This document shows positions 36,503-47,400 of a DNA stretch of 64,000 bases, in pieces. The stretch lies in assembly GCA_023053685.1 (NCBI GenBank), contig JALIGW010000005.1:47457242-47521241 (forward strand), in the 5' to 3' direction. A model generated the notes under the pieces. That model saw only the letters and a list, made by a program, of their open reading frames with translations, had not been told where the DNA came from and ran no database searches. Each line of letters begins with the position of its first letter. The first letter of the stretch is position 1. The translations under genes and the position numbers were made by a program. This stretch comes from Diadophis punctatus similis. Its lineage: Eukaryota > Chordata > Lepidosauria > Squamata > Dipsadidae.

Positions 36503-36712
36503 ATAGCAATAGCAATAGCATTTAGACTTATATACTGCTTCATAGTGTTTTATAGCCTCCTCTAAGCGATTTATAGAGTCGCATATTGCCCCAACAATCT
36601 GGGTACTCATTTTACTGCTTTGGAAAGGATGAAAGGCTAAGTCACTCAGGATCGAGCCGCTCAGGATCGAACTGTTGGCAGTTGGCAGAATTACGACTTC
36701 TGCAATAGAGTA
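36503..36712 (-). repeat. tRNA-derived SINE with LINE-like tail
   Basis: Same family as 19262-19435 and 59455-59705: AATAGCAATAGCATTTAGACTTATATACTGCTT and GCATATTGCCCCAACAATCTGGG on the plus strand are the reverse of its 3' half. The head is damaged and duplicated (CAGGATCGA occurs twice near 36648 and 36663). It abuts the LINE fragment at 36713. Confidence 0.7.
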
Positions 36713-37012
36713 GTAAATGTCTGGAACACTTTACCTGATCCTGTTGTTAGTTTCTCTAACCTCCATACCTTTTACATGAAACTGTCTACCGTGAACCTTA
36801 CACGTTTCTTAAGAGGTCCCTAAGGGGGCGTGCATAAGCGCACCAACGTGCCTACCGCTCCTGTCCTACTGTACCCATTTGTATGTACTCATTTTATGTG
36901 TTTATGGCTATGTTTTGCTTCTTTATATCCATTTATTTGTGCCATTTTTTCATGTGTCCTGTTTCCTTGCACTTGTTGACAAATAAATAAATAAATGCAA
37001 TAAATTAATTAA
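36713..37012 (+). repeat. 3' fragment of the same non-LTR LINE as at 345-845
   Basis: The first part reads NRVVNVWNTLPDPVVS-like codons (GAGTAGTAAATGTCTGGAACA). Then come GGGGGCGTGCATAAGCGCAC and a tail of AAATAAATAAATAAATG ending near 37012. It is 5'-truncated and not coding. Confidence 0.65.
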
Positions 37013-38029
37013 TTAGCCTGCTAATGATAAGCATTAATGCTATCGATAGCATTCCTCTCTCACCCACTTCCACTAGATACATTATAAGGGAGCATATTAG
37101 ACCACAGGTAAAGTTGGAAAAAATATTGGTGGAAAAGTTTGTAGTTCAGCAACTATTGGAAAAATGGAAAAGATTTGGAAAAATGGCCAAATCTATTTTT
37201 GGCTTTTCAGAAATCGCTGAACTATAAGAATCTCTTTTATCATTAACCATTCTGGCTGGAGATTCTAAAGAATAACTGTAACATCACAAAAGCACTAGAT
37301 CTGGGTTAAAATATCTCTTTTCCAGCTCCAGTTCTTTCTTCCTGAAATGACATTATAGTTTTTCTGAAAAAATTAACAGTCCAGCCACAGTATAGTAATT
37401 TAAATACAAACCTGTTATGCCTTAGCAATACAAGGTATTTGAAATCTGGAGGCTGATGGTGGAGGGAATGGAGCTTTTGCAATTGTGGTCATCTCCATTC
37501 TGAGAGTAGACTGAGAGCATAAGTAGTGCTAATATACAGTATATCAACTAGCCTCCCTCTGCAGAAGTTCTCCAGATGTTGTTGCACTGCCACACCCATA
37601 ATGCTCAGTAAAATACTGCCAGAAAATTGTGGAACCTGAAGTCAGCTAGAGAGAAACATATGGAGAAAGGCTGGTAGAGAATATGGGCTATATTTAAGTC
37701 ACACACTAGAATTATTTTCTTATACATCTTCCTTGCGTAAAATACCTTGTCCTCAATTCACTATGGAAACCAAGGATGGTATAGTAATAATAGACATGAA
37801 TGTCCTCAGCTCTATTTTATGAACTTCATCCATAAACTATGCAGAAATAAATGTATACACTTGGCATGTCATTTTATCCTGAATTTCCTATCCTGAATTC
37901 CCTATCAAAGACTAATAGAGTTTGTGGGTTGATTTGTTTTGCAGTGCCAACAAAGAATTGATGACAGTTGATTTTAAGTATTTTAATCATTTTAATCATT
38001 AAAAAATAAAATCCCTTTAAAATAGACTG
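37013..38029. other. No gene seen
   Basis: Unique AT-rich sequence up to the 5' break of the gypsy copy. Confidence 0.45.
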
Positions 38030-38032
38030 AAA

Positions 38033-38260
38033 TTGCATCAATTAGACATCCCCTCAGATGAAGAAGCAGATGTTGGCTGCCTCCAAACCATGCGCAGGAA
38101 ATTTACCTCAGATGACAAATCACCTCAGGCTGCATGCCTTGGCTGTGGCGGGAACCACAATCGAGCTGACTACAGGTTCAGAAGCGCCATCTGCCACTGC
38201 TGTGGCAAGAAAGGCCACCTGTCCAGGGTGTGCAGAGCCTCCCTGCCTTCCTTCAATTAA
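38033..38260 (+). pseudogene. gag nucleocapsid remnant with zinc knuckles
   Basis: A 75-residue frame ends the gag protein. CLGCGGNHNRADYRF is followed by CHCCGKKGHLSRVC. The second is a standard CX2CX4HX4C knuckle that binds element RNA. The first deviates at its last Cys (Tyr), as in other Mag-branch copies in this window. Confidence 0.8.
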
Positions 38261-38399
38261 CCTCCAGCACCTGCCTACCCACCAAGATCTTCACCTGCCT
38301 ACCAGCCAAGATCCAACAAGAGACCTCCTCCCACTAGAGATGAGTGTTTCTCCATTTCCAGAACCACCCAGCCTCACACCATGGCCATGAGTCAGGCAA

Positions 38400-39560
38400 C
38401 TCTTTGTCACTGTCCACCTCAAAGGCCAGCTGTGCAAGATGGAGGTCGACACAGGGTCCTCCAAATCTTTGCTTTCTTGGGCCACTATCAATCAATTACT
38501 GTCTAATTTCGACAAATGAAGCCTTCAACCCTTTTTAGTGTTCCTTAAAGACTACCAGGGCAAACCAATCCCTACTGTGGGTTGTGGGTCTTTTCATGTC
38601 ACTCATGCAGGTTTACAAGGGGATCTACCTCTCATCATTGTGAACGGCCAGCTGCCATCACTCCTGGGGCTAGACTGGTTTTCTGCCCTCGGCCTTGCTG
38701 TCACTGGCATGCATGCTACCAGCAATGACACCTTGGACCACCTCACCTCTGACTTTGCTGATGTTTTCAGCCCAGGCTTGGATAAATATACGGGGAGCCC
38801 CATTTCTTTCAATATGGACCCCCAGTTGGCCCCAATCTGTCAGAAGCCAAGGCATGTCCCCCTGGCTCTGAGGCCTAAGGTAGATCTAGAACTAGATAAA
38901 CATATTGCCCAGGGAGTCTTAGAACCTATAGATCACTCCAAATGGGAGACCTCTATTGTTATCCCTTTGAAATCCGATGGCTCCATTAGGTTTTCTGCAG
39001 ATTATAAAGCAACACTTAACAGGGCACTGCAGGCCAACCCATATCCAGTCCCTGTAGTGCAGCACCTCCTGCACTCCTTGGGCTGGGGCTCCATTTTCGC
39101 CAAGCTGGACCTTGCACAGGCCTATCAACAGCTCCCGGTGGATGATGCCACTGCCATGGCTCAAACCATTGTCACCCACCGGGGAGCTTTCAAGTGCAAG
39201 TGCCTCCAGTTTGGTGTGAGTGTAGCCCCTGGTATATTTCAAAGCCTTATGGAACAGCTGCTCCAAGGTTTGCAGGAGGTGGTGCCCTACTTTGACGATG
39301 TCCTAAACTCCGCCTCCAGCCACTCTGACCTCATATGCAAATTGAGGGCTGTCCTCTTCCATTTCTGTGAGGCTGGCCTTTGGCTGCAGAAGGACAAATG
39401 GTGCATTGAGGTCCCCAAGGTAGAGTTCTTGGGGTTCCTTGTTGATGCTGAGGGTATCAGCATCAACCCAACCCAACACCCTCCAAAATTGAGGCCATTC
39501 GGCTCGCTCCTCCCCCTTCCTCCAGGGCCCAGCTCCAGGCTTTCCTGGGCTTACTTAATT
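38400..39560 (+). pseudogene. gypsy protease and reverse transcriptase, broken
   Basis: The aspartic protease active site reads EVDTGSS near 38443. A stop near 38517 cuts the protease C-terminal half (LPSLLGLDWF at about 38655) from it. The open part 38538-39734 then carries the RT: KPRHVPLALRPKVD, the VIPLKSDGSIRFSADYK block, LDLAQAYQQLPVD, HRGAF, LQFGVSVAPGIFQ and the active site YFDDVL near 39290. After FLGFLVDAEGI (about 39440) the frame shifts near 39480 and the remaining codons are out of frame. Confidence 0.85.
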
Positions 39561-39719
39561 TTTATTCTGTATTCCTCCCTCATAAGGCCTCTGTGGCTGA
39601 GCCCCTGCATCACTTACTTGATGCTAAGACAGCCTGACACTGGGGACATTCCGAGGCTAAGGCCTTCCAGGCTATCAAAGATCTCCTTACTTCCAAGGCT
39701 GTTCTGGTTCAATATAGCG

Positions 39720-40387
39720 ACAGGCTTCCATTAGTCTTAACTTGTGATGCATCCCCTTATGGGGTGGGCGCAGTCCTGAGTCATGTTTTGCCCAATGGCT
39801 CAGAGGTCCCTCTAGCATACTACTTTCGCACTCTTTCCATGGCTGAATGTAATTATAGCCAACTTGACAGAGAGGCCCTTGCTTGTGTTGCTGACATATG
39901 TAAGTTTCATGATTATCTCTATGGCCGCTTCTTTCACTTGGTCACTGACCACCAACCTCTCCTGGGGTTAATTGCCAGTGACAGACAGAGTCCTCACATC
40001 CTCTCGCCCCGCATGTCCCGGTGGCTTGAGTTTCTCGCCTCCTATTCGTACCAGCTGCACTATCGCCCTGGTCGCCAGATGGGCCATGCTGATGCTCTGA
40101 GCCGCTGCCCATTTCCCCTTCCCATAATTGACCCTGCCCTGGCATCTCCTGTTTTGCTTGTTGATGAGCTCCAGGGCCCAGTTATTGCTGCCCACATTGC
40201 TTCTCAATCAGACGCAGACCCTCTAATATCTCAGGTTTTAGACTGGGTGCGCATTGGTTGGCCCTCAGTGTCCCCCGCCCCAGAGTTCAAGCCCTATTTT
40301 AACAGACAACATGAGTTGACAGTCATGCCTGTCAACTCCACAGGCCTGCTGTGGAGCCATAGGGTTGTCATGCCCCCAGGCCTCTGA
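39720..40387 (+). pseudogene. gypsy RNase H domain
   Basis: The frame reads TCDASPYGVGAVLSH, then MAECNYSQLDREALA and FHLVTDHQPLLG, then HYRPGRQMGHADALSR. These are the four landmarks of the retrotransposon RNase H that removes RNA from the RNA/DNA hybrid. The catalytic Asp, Glu and Asp positions are kept. A stop after PPGL at 40387 separates it from the integrase. Confidence 0.85.
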
Positions 40388-41034
40388 GACTCTATACTCC
40401 AATATTTACACATGGCCCACCCAGGCATAGTGCACAGGAAGTCAATAGGGCACAGCTATGCCTGGTGGCCTAAAATGGACCAACAAATTGAGGCCTGGGT
40501 TGCTAAATGTCAGATTTTCCAGCAGTCTAGGCCAGCCCCGCCGGCTGCCCCCATTTTCAACTGGGAGGATCCAAAAGCCCCCTGGTCCAGGCTCCACCTT
40601 GATTTGGCTGGCCCCTTCCACGGCCAGATGTTTCTAGTACTGTGGATGCCTATTTGAAGTGGGTTGAGTAAGCTCACATGCCCACCACTTCTTCCGAGGC
40701 TATAATTAGGATTCTGGAAGCCTTGTTTGCCACCCATGGCCTGCCTGACACCCTAGCCACAGACAATGGCCCCCAGTTCATGTCTCCCACCTTCCAGGTC
40801 TTCTTGGCACAGCTAGGGGTTTACCATGCCACCACAGCGCCAGCACACCCAGCTGCCAACGGCTTGGCTGAACGAGCCGTTCTATCCACTAAAGAGATTT
40901 TGGGCCGCCTGGGGCATTTAAATTGGTACACAAGCCTCACCACCTACCTCCTGGCACAACATACCACCCCGTGCCAGTCCACTGGCCTGAGCCCGGCTGA
41001 CCGCCGGCCTACCTTGGTACCTGATTGGCTTTGA
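40388..41034 (+). pseudogene. gypsy integrase, broken
   Basis: A zinc-binding-like region (HMAHPGIVHRKSIGHSYAWW, then CQIFQQSRP) is followed by the core start LDLAGPFHG. A frameshift and stop near 40656 interrupt it. The core resumes at 40678 with LATDNGPQFMSPTF and HPAANGLAERAV, giving the D,D-35-E residues. The frame ends early at 41034 near SPADRRPTLVPDW, so the C-terminal part is shortened. Confidence 0.83.
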
Positions 41035-41060
41035 TGCGAGCAGCCGGCAAGTGGGAAATT

Positions 41061-41209
41061 TGAGCCCTGTCATTGGTTGAGAGTTTGACAGCTCCACTAT
41101 AAAAGGAGCTGTCAAGACGCCTGTTCTCTGTTCTGTTTCTGTGGTGCTGAAATAAAGGTTGCTGTTTGCTGTTCACTTCTGAAGTCTGCCTCCGTTCCTG
41201 TCAGCTTCA
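41061..41209 (+). repeat. 3' LTR of the plus-strand gypsy element
   Basis: The LTR probably starts TGAGCCCTGTCATTGG after the purine-rich GGCAAGTGGGAAATT and ends GTCAGCTTCA. A TATA box (CTATAAAAG, 41098-41105) sits in the loop of an 11-bp inverted repeat. AATAAA lies at 41151-41156. The start is uncertain by some tens of bases. Confidence 0.65.
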
Positions 41210-41929
41210 CCCACTGATTTAATATATATCATCCTAATTTTTATTTTCTCCCTCGGTAGTCAATAAACAAAATAGAAGAAATATCCTTTGCTCTGCCATT
41301 TAATACTAACTGATATGTTGCTACCCAGTTTGCCTAATCACCCTTTTAAATAATCTAAGTTAATGACTATTGCACCTTTTGTGTCTTTTGGATGGTGAAC
41401 AATAAAACTTAAATTAGAGATGACTAATATGAGTTTTCTAGGACAAAAGAATGAAAAAAATTAGTTTGGTTCTAACTCAGTCTATTATTTATAATTAGTC
41501 AAGGATGTCAATTTAATTTATAGTCTTCAACTATCTTCTCTTGATACAATATATACAAATGAGTTTTAGAGTTGATATTTTATTCCACACAACATAATTA
41601 TAACTATAATGTAATGTAATGGAAAGGGAAAGAGAGGCTTAAAGATGAATTATGGATTTCTCTCCTTCTTCAGTTAGTTATCCTCATATAAAAGTGTTTC
41701 TACCGACTACTGTTAATTTATAAAACATAGTGTTCTATAGGTAATGTGTTTGTGAGTGGATTTTGAAAGAGTGCCTTCAGTGACATCATTAAATGGTGTA
41801 GCTGCTTGCTATCACTGGAAAATTAAAATGATTATTCTTCAAAGCACAATTATTTTACCTAAGCTAACTTTGAAAATAAACAGTTTAATTCACTCAAAAC
41901 AAAACACAGTCTATTGTCCAGAAATAATA
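41210..41929. other. Intergenic sequence between the gypsy LTR and SCG2
   Basis: No exon or element is recognised. AT-rich. Confidence 0.45.
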
Positions 41930-42022
41930 TTTATTCATTGACCTTAAAACACAGAATAGAAAAAGCTTTGTAAATAAAACTATATATATGTATATATATT
42001 ATATGTATATGAATGCTTTATT
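41930..42022 (-). terminator. Candidate polyadenylation signals of SCG2
   Basis: On the minus strand AATAAA occurs at 42017-42022 and again at 41930-41935, 635 and 720 bases beyond the stop codon. Either could end the 3' UTR. An AT dinucleotide run separates them. Without transcript data the used site is undecided. Confidence 0.5.
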
Positions 42023-42657
42023 TTTCATTTGGTACTTCACAAAAAAACCCACTACAGACAATAACAAAATATTTCAATTCATTTAAAAAAAACCCTATTT
42101 TGATGGCCAATCTGCTTTGATCAAGATGTCTCAAGATTTACTGTTTGACAGTTTTTATTTCATAAACTTGTTTCTTAAAAAAATTGAAGCAATTTGTTAT
42201 TTGATCAAGATTTCAAACATTTAGAGATACTCACAAACCACAGAACAGCTCATAGGAGTTTATACAGAGTGTTCAGTGCCAAATCATCCATCACAATAAC
42301 CAATTGAGACACAAAACCAAACTATTTTTGCACCTGAAGGAGTAATCTGGGCACAATCATTTTCACAAGCAATATAGAGCATTTGCTGGGAGCTCACAGA
42401 TCTCATCTGTGGAAGTTCCTGCAATTGCTGATGTTCAAACCCACATGCAGAGACTACAGGAGCAGCTTTGGTTGAGGCCCATGAGCTCTTCTTTCATACA
42501 AGTAATATTACTCATGAAAAAGGCGGTGCCAGAATTCTTGTGGGCAAAAAGCAGCTAGGTATAATGCCTGAACATGCCTCAAATTCTTAAAGAAAAGTAA
42601 ATCACAACTGAATTGGGGTATAATTTAATTCAACAAGGAGAAATAATATTTAAACGA

Positions 42658-44466
42658 CTACATGTTTTCCATTGCCCTTTTAGTAATGTGTTCTCTCCCC
42701 TTTTCAGACTTTTCCTGGTTTAGATATTCCAGAACTTTTGCTAGCATCTCTTCATCCATATATGGTCTGTTCTGGGTGTCATCATTCTCTTTAGCCATTG
42801 GCAGCTTTTTGCTGAATAAAGTGAATTTATCTGGTTCATGACTTCCTATTTGGTCTAGACGGTCACGTTCAGATGAAACTGCAAGTGGAATTTCTTTCTT
42901 CAGACCTGTATTGATAACTTCAGGATACTTTGTCAATATCTTGGCTAAATAGTCTGACAACTCTTCTTCATTTCCATTCAGTGATTCTTGTTTCATTTGT
43001 CTTTCTAAACGGTTAAGCCAGGCCACTTTGGAAAGTATATTTTGATCAGATCTTGCAGGCAGGTACCATTTTGGCAATTCATTTTCTTGATTTATTTGAT
43101 GTCCAGGATAAGGAGGTTTTTGATTGCCAACATTTTCCATCCCTAAAAGATTGATAATGTCTTCAACATTCAGGTCTTCTGGCAGATTATCCGGCAGAAC
43201 ATTAAATCTTTGCTTTTGATAACCATGTAAGGAGTTCATCTTATTTTTGAATAAGTCTGACTTTTCTAAATTAATCTCAGGGATTTCATCAATATCTACA
43301 ATCAGTTCAGGTTCTTGTTCCTTTTCATTCTGATGTGTATCTCCAGATTTCAACATTTCAATTAAATCCTCAGGTGGGATCTGTAAATTTCTTGAGATTT
43401 CTATCAACTGATAAACTGCTTGAGGATCAAGCTGTTTTTCAAAGTATTTGACTGCCCTTTTGTCTTCATTTTGGTTGATTCCCAATATATTACCTCTTGG
43501 TCTATTCATCATCTTTTTCAAATAATAATCCATCAACTGTGAAACATCTTCCAGGACTTGATTTTTATTCTCTTTTTTCAGGTCATCTTCCAGGATACCT
43601 GCTCTCTTTATTTCATCATTTATCTCTTCATTTTTTTCAATTTCTTCTTTACTATCTCTTATTTCTTCTTGAGTTTGACTTTCCACTTTTTCCTCTATTG
43701 GGTTCCAGTCCTCTCCTCCAACCACATCTTCATAAGCAATGTTATTTCCTTTAAAAGTGTCATCTTCCTCATCAGCATATAGCTTTTGTTCCTCATTAAA
43801 CCTTTCTTTGTTCAGATTATGAGGTGCCATCATTTTCCCTAGCTCCTGAAATACCGATTCTAAAGTGGCAAGACTTTGGGGTGTGTACTGTTCTTCCACT
43901 ATTTCATTTGTTCTTTTATAAGGACTATCTCTTGAATTTTCTTCAAAGTAGGTATGTGGAACCTTAAAATTTTTATGTGTTGGAGCAGGCCAAGTACGAT
44001 CATCATAATCATCCATTATTCCATCCAGAAAGATATTGTCTGAATTTAGGGGATTAAGTTTATTTTCTTTTGAGACAACTTTTGATTCTTTCTCTCTTTG
44101 TCTTATGGTTTCCAACATTGCCTTAACCCACTGGGAATCGTCTTCTGGGAAGGTCTCCCTTTGGTTGTCGGATAAATAATGTTGGTTTTTGCTTTCTTTT
44201 GACTGTAGAACAAATGGAGCATTTTGAAAGGAATTATAATCTGGACTTGTTTCTATATTGCTGGTTTGTTTTCTTAGATTTTCTATGTATTCCAGAGCTT
44301 TGATCATATCTGGGCTTGGAAGCCTTTGCAGGTTTTTCATTAGATAGTCTGGATCATTTTGAATGTTTTGAAAACTTTGAAATGAAGCAGCATTGGCATA
44401 AGAGATCAGCAGAAAAACTTGGGCAAGAGGCAAAAGTATTCCAAGCCAGGAGATTTTATCAGCCAT
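42658..44466 (-). CDS. SCG2: Secretogranin II precursor (single coding exon)
   Basis: A 602-residue acidic granin of neuroendocrine secretory granules that helps granule formation and is cut into peptides. Mammalian proteins are about 617 residues. Residues 1-26 form a signal peptide (hydrophobic core LLPLAQVFLLIS, cut likely after YANA). Secretoneurin starts at Thr186 after Lys184-Arg185 and keeps the TNEIVEEQYTPQSLATLESV core. The EM66-like stretch 221-286 is exactly 66 residues long and ends before Lys287-Arg288. Further dibasic pairs are at 297-298, 317-318, 336-337, 523-524, 553-554 and 596-597, with the conserved end AMENM. The protein is rich in Glu/Asp and has no Cys. Oddly, the pair normally between secretoneurin and EM66 is Asn219-Lys220 instead of Lys-Arg. 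The start is supported by the splice acceptor 14 bases upstream and by G at +4. The identification is firm. Confidence 0.98.
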   Translation of the reverse strand: MADKISWLGILLPLAQVFLLISYANAASFQSFQNIQNDPDYLMKNLQRLPSPDMIKALEYIENLRKQTSNIETSPDYNSFQNAPFVLQSKESKNQHYLSDNQRETFPEDDSQWVKAMLETIRQREKESKVVSKENKLNPLNSDNIFLDGIMDDYDDRTWPAPTHKNFKVPHTYFEENSRDSPYKRTNEIVEEQYTPQSLATLESVFQELGKMMAPHNLNKERFNEEQKLYADEEDDTFKGNNIAYEDVVGGEDWNPIEEKVESQTQEEIRDSKEEIEKNEEINDEIKRAGILEDDLKKENKNQVLEDVSQLMDYYLKKMMNRPRGNILGINQNEDKRAVKYFEKQLDPQAVYQLIEISRNLQIPPEDLIEMLKSGDTHQNEKEQEPELIVDIDEIPEINLEKSDLFKNKMNSLHGYQKQRFNVLPDNLPEDLNVEDIINLLGMENVGNQKPPYPGHQINQENELPKWYLPARSDQNILSKVAWLNRLERQMKQESLNGNEEELSDYLAKILTKYPEVINTGLKKEIPLAVSSERDRLDQIGSHEPDKFTLFSKKLPMAKENDDTQNRPYMDEEMLAKVLEYLNQEKSEKGREHITKRAMENM

Positions 44467-44480
44467 ACTTGAAATGTTTC
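44467..44480 (-). other. SCG2: SCG2 exon 2 leader and splice acceptor
   Basis: On the minus strand CCCTTTATTTTAAG at 44481-44494 precedes exon bases GAAACATTTCAAGT and the start ATG. The acceptor AG is 44482-44481, with a T-rich tract before it. Thus the whole coding region is in the last exon, as in other vertebrate SCG2 genes. Confidence 0.8.
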
Positions 44481-47400
44481 CTTAAAATAAAGGGAAAAAA
44501 TTGAAAATTAACACAGAAAGGTACATTTTAAATATCTTATATGGTCAAGCATGGACAGCAACAACAGTTCTAGACTAAAGTAACTTATAAGTTACTTCAA
44601 GTTGAATTATATTTATTTATTTAGTTACATTCAGAGATCAGAAAAATGAAACTGAATTAACCAAAGTCTATACAAATAGTTACAACTAACTGTGTTTACA
44701 TAGAAGTTATTCCTTGTAATTTAGTATCGGGCATGAAAGACCAGGCCCACAGATGAAACTGATTTATTGCTAAATAGCACACAAATATTCTCAACTAATG
44801 GTTACCTCCTGCTTGGCGTTAGATAAGGATCCACAGAATTCAAGGGGGCTTGGACTTAGTCTGCTTTTAGGATTCTAGGCTAATCTCTCTTTTAACTCCA
44901 CCCCAGGTTCTGCTACTCCTTCTACAAATTGTTCTGTTTCCCTTATTGTTTGAGAAAACAGTCTTAGATACTTGAATAAATAATAATGAAGCCTATCTCT
45001 AATTTTTAAAATTATACTTTATGTGCAACAGCTCTTATTTATTAAACAATCCTATACTGATTTCCTAGACAGACCTTTAAATTCCTTATGTTATGTATTG
45101 TTATGAACTTAATACTTCTAAATTTTGGACAAAATGTTTTCAGAATCTAGAATTAGTTACCAAAAATGGTTCAGGGGCCATCAAAGTATCTGTGAACATT
45201 TGCCTTAATGTTTGCCAGGCTTTCTGAGCCACCTGATCTTTTACTTTTTTTTTTAACTTTTAGTTGAAAAAAGGAAGCTGATATTTTGCTAAATTCAAGA
45301 TATATCATTATAGGTTAAATAAATTAAAAATAACTATCATTATTTTTAGTTGCAATACTTTTTCTGGGCCCCAGTGGGTGCCATAAATTTGATGAGTGGT
45401 TACATTCCAGTGTTTGTCTAAAAGTGTACTTACTAGCCTAGAAAAGGGACAAACTAAGTCAGAGTAGTAAGGTTCCCTTGTGTTCGGGGGACCTGAAGGA
45501 TATGGCAAGATTCTGATAAACTTGTAATTTCTAACTGATTATGTCCTTCCATAGCATTTGTTTTCCTTTAAATGAAGAAGCCCAGCCCTTCTAGCAGCCA
45601 TTTAGTGGGAGTGTTCATAGCAAATTCTCAAAATTCCAAATGTGCCCACCAATCCAAAATGGTTGCCATCAATCAATAAAAAATAAGTCTATTGTGATCA
45701 TTCTGTAAATAATAAAATAATAAGCTCAGACTTATTAATAAAGTAAAGTCATAATTGGAGCAGTTGATAAGTAGTGTTAGTAAATAAACACAATGAATAT
45801 AACAAATGGGAATAAATATTTTATGGAAAATAAATCTCTATCTCTGTCACTAAATATTTATAACATACTCCCAAGTGCAAAATTAAAGCAATCTTGATAG
45901 TCAAGCCAGCTTTTTCCCTTGACAAAGAATATAGATTTTAATTGCTAGCCGAGATTATGTTTTTATAATGTTTAGATGTGCCTGAAATTGCAGCCAGATT
46001 TATTTAGTGCATAGACTAAGAGAACAAGGTAAATGCTTAATCAAAATATAAATATGTCCATAAAATAGTATATCAAATATTGACAAATGTTGGTTTTCCT
46101 ATCTACAGTTTCACAGAACATCTCAGTTTATTGATTTACTCATTCCAAAACATTGCCTCAAAGTAAAAAAATATCCAGACCTTAATAATGATAAAGAACT
46201 ATATTTCTAAGATAATTTATTTTAAAATTTTGCAATATATTTTATTGCTTTAACTTTAACAGAAGAACATTTCACAAAGAAAGATTAGCAAATATCAGTC
46301 AGATTGAGAGGCTAAATGTGCTTCCCTAATATTTAATCATATATATATATATATAAAATATTGTTGTCTCAAATGCATTTAGTGTTCTATTGAGACAGGG
46401 AAATTCTGAATAGAACACTAAAACCTTCTGGCTTGAATAAACCATTTGCTAGACTGTGGCCATTTGCATTGGTAAATAAGTATTTCATATTTATGTTAAT
46501 AGGGTTATGTTAATAGTGGGAATTATTATTTTTTAAATCCTGTTTAGAAAAAGAATAGTACACAGTCCACGTGGGATTTAACCATTCTAATTATAAAATG
46601 ATTGATCCAAGATAGTTATTTATTCAGAGTTATAGCATTTGGCTGTATCATCTATGGGAAAAAGTAGTAAGCAGAATAGTGGGTTGAACATTATATAAAA
46701 ACTGTTATTATTTTTGTAGAAATGGAATCTTTCCTCCTCTTTTATATACAGAAAATATATATACATGATTGTCTTTTTTTAAAAAAAAATGATTTTGGGT
46801 TACTGGGCTTAAAGGACAGAATTCCTGTTTATTTAAACCTTGCTGAAAGAAATTCTAAGATTTTAGAGAGAAATTGCAATAAGCAGACCAGAGAAAAATT
46901 AAATCCAGAATGGACATACAATAGTATCTGCCTGATTCAACTCCCCCCACCCAGTCCATTCATTTTTCCTCGTCCCTTTTACACTTTAAAATATCCTGTT
47001 GATATAATAATGGTTCATGAGGTGGAGGAAAAAAATTCAGTAATGCTAGTTTATCTTACTGTGTTCTGAGTATGCACACATATACCACACAAGGCTTATT
47101 ATGCCATTCAAGAAATATAGACTTGGTTTGCAGCACAGCATGACATGATTTTACATTTTGAGCTAATTAAAATACTATAACAGAATTGCTTTATTTTTCT
47201 CCAACAATGCCCCAAGTAAGAATTTAGATTAATAAAAATATTAGTTAATAACCTGTTAATTCTCAAGACTCTATTCAATATAATTTCAAAATAGGAGGGG
47301 GGATTCTTTCTTTGCCAAGGTCCTTAAAAGAGAATAGTTTTAGTTTTTCTTACTTTACAATAAATATTGCAGCCCGAATGCTTGAATGGTTTTAGTCAAA

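Larger units (their letters stand above)
38030..41209 (+). mobile_element. 5'-truncated Ty3/gypsy element (Mag-like), plus strand
   Basis: The order is gag zinc knuckles, aspartic protease, reverse transcriptase, RNase H, integrase and one 3' LTR. The 5' LTR, primer site and most of gag are absent, with the break near 38030. It is the best-preserved pol of the three gypsy copies here and serves as a guide for the other two. Several stops and frameshifts make it inactive. No target duplication can be tested because the 5' end is lost. Confidence 0.9.

Noticed and set aside
46378..46422. microRNA precursor
   Set aside because: The 14-bp stem is too short for a normal precursor and does not extend beyond the repeat; kept only as a low-interest finding.
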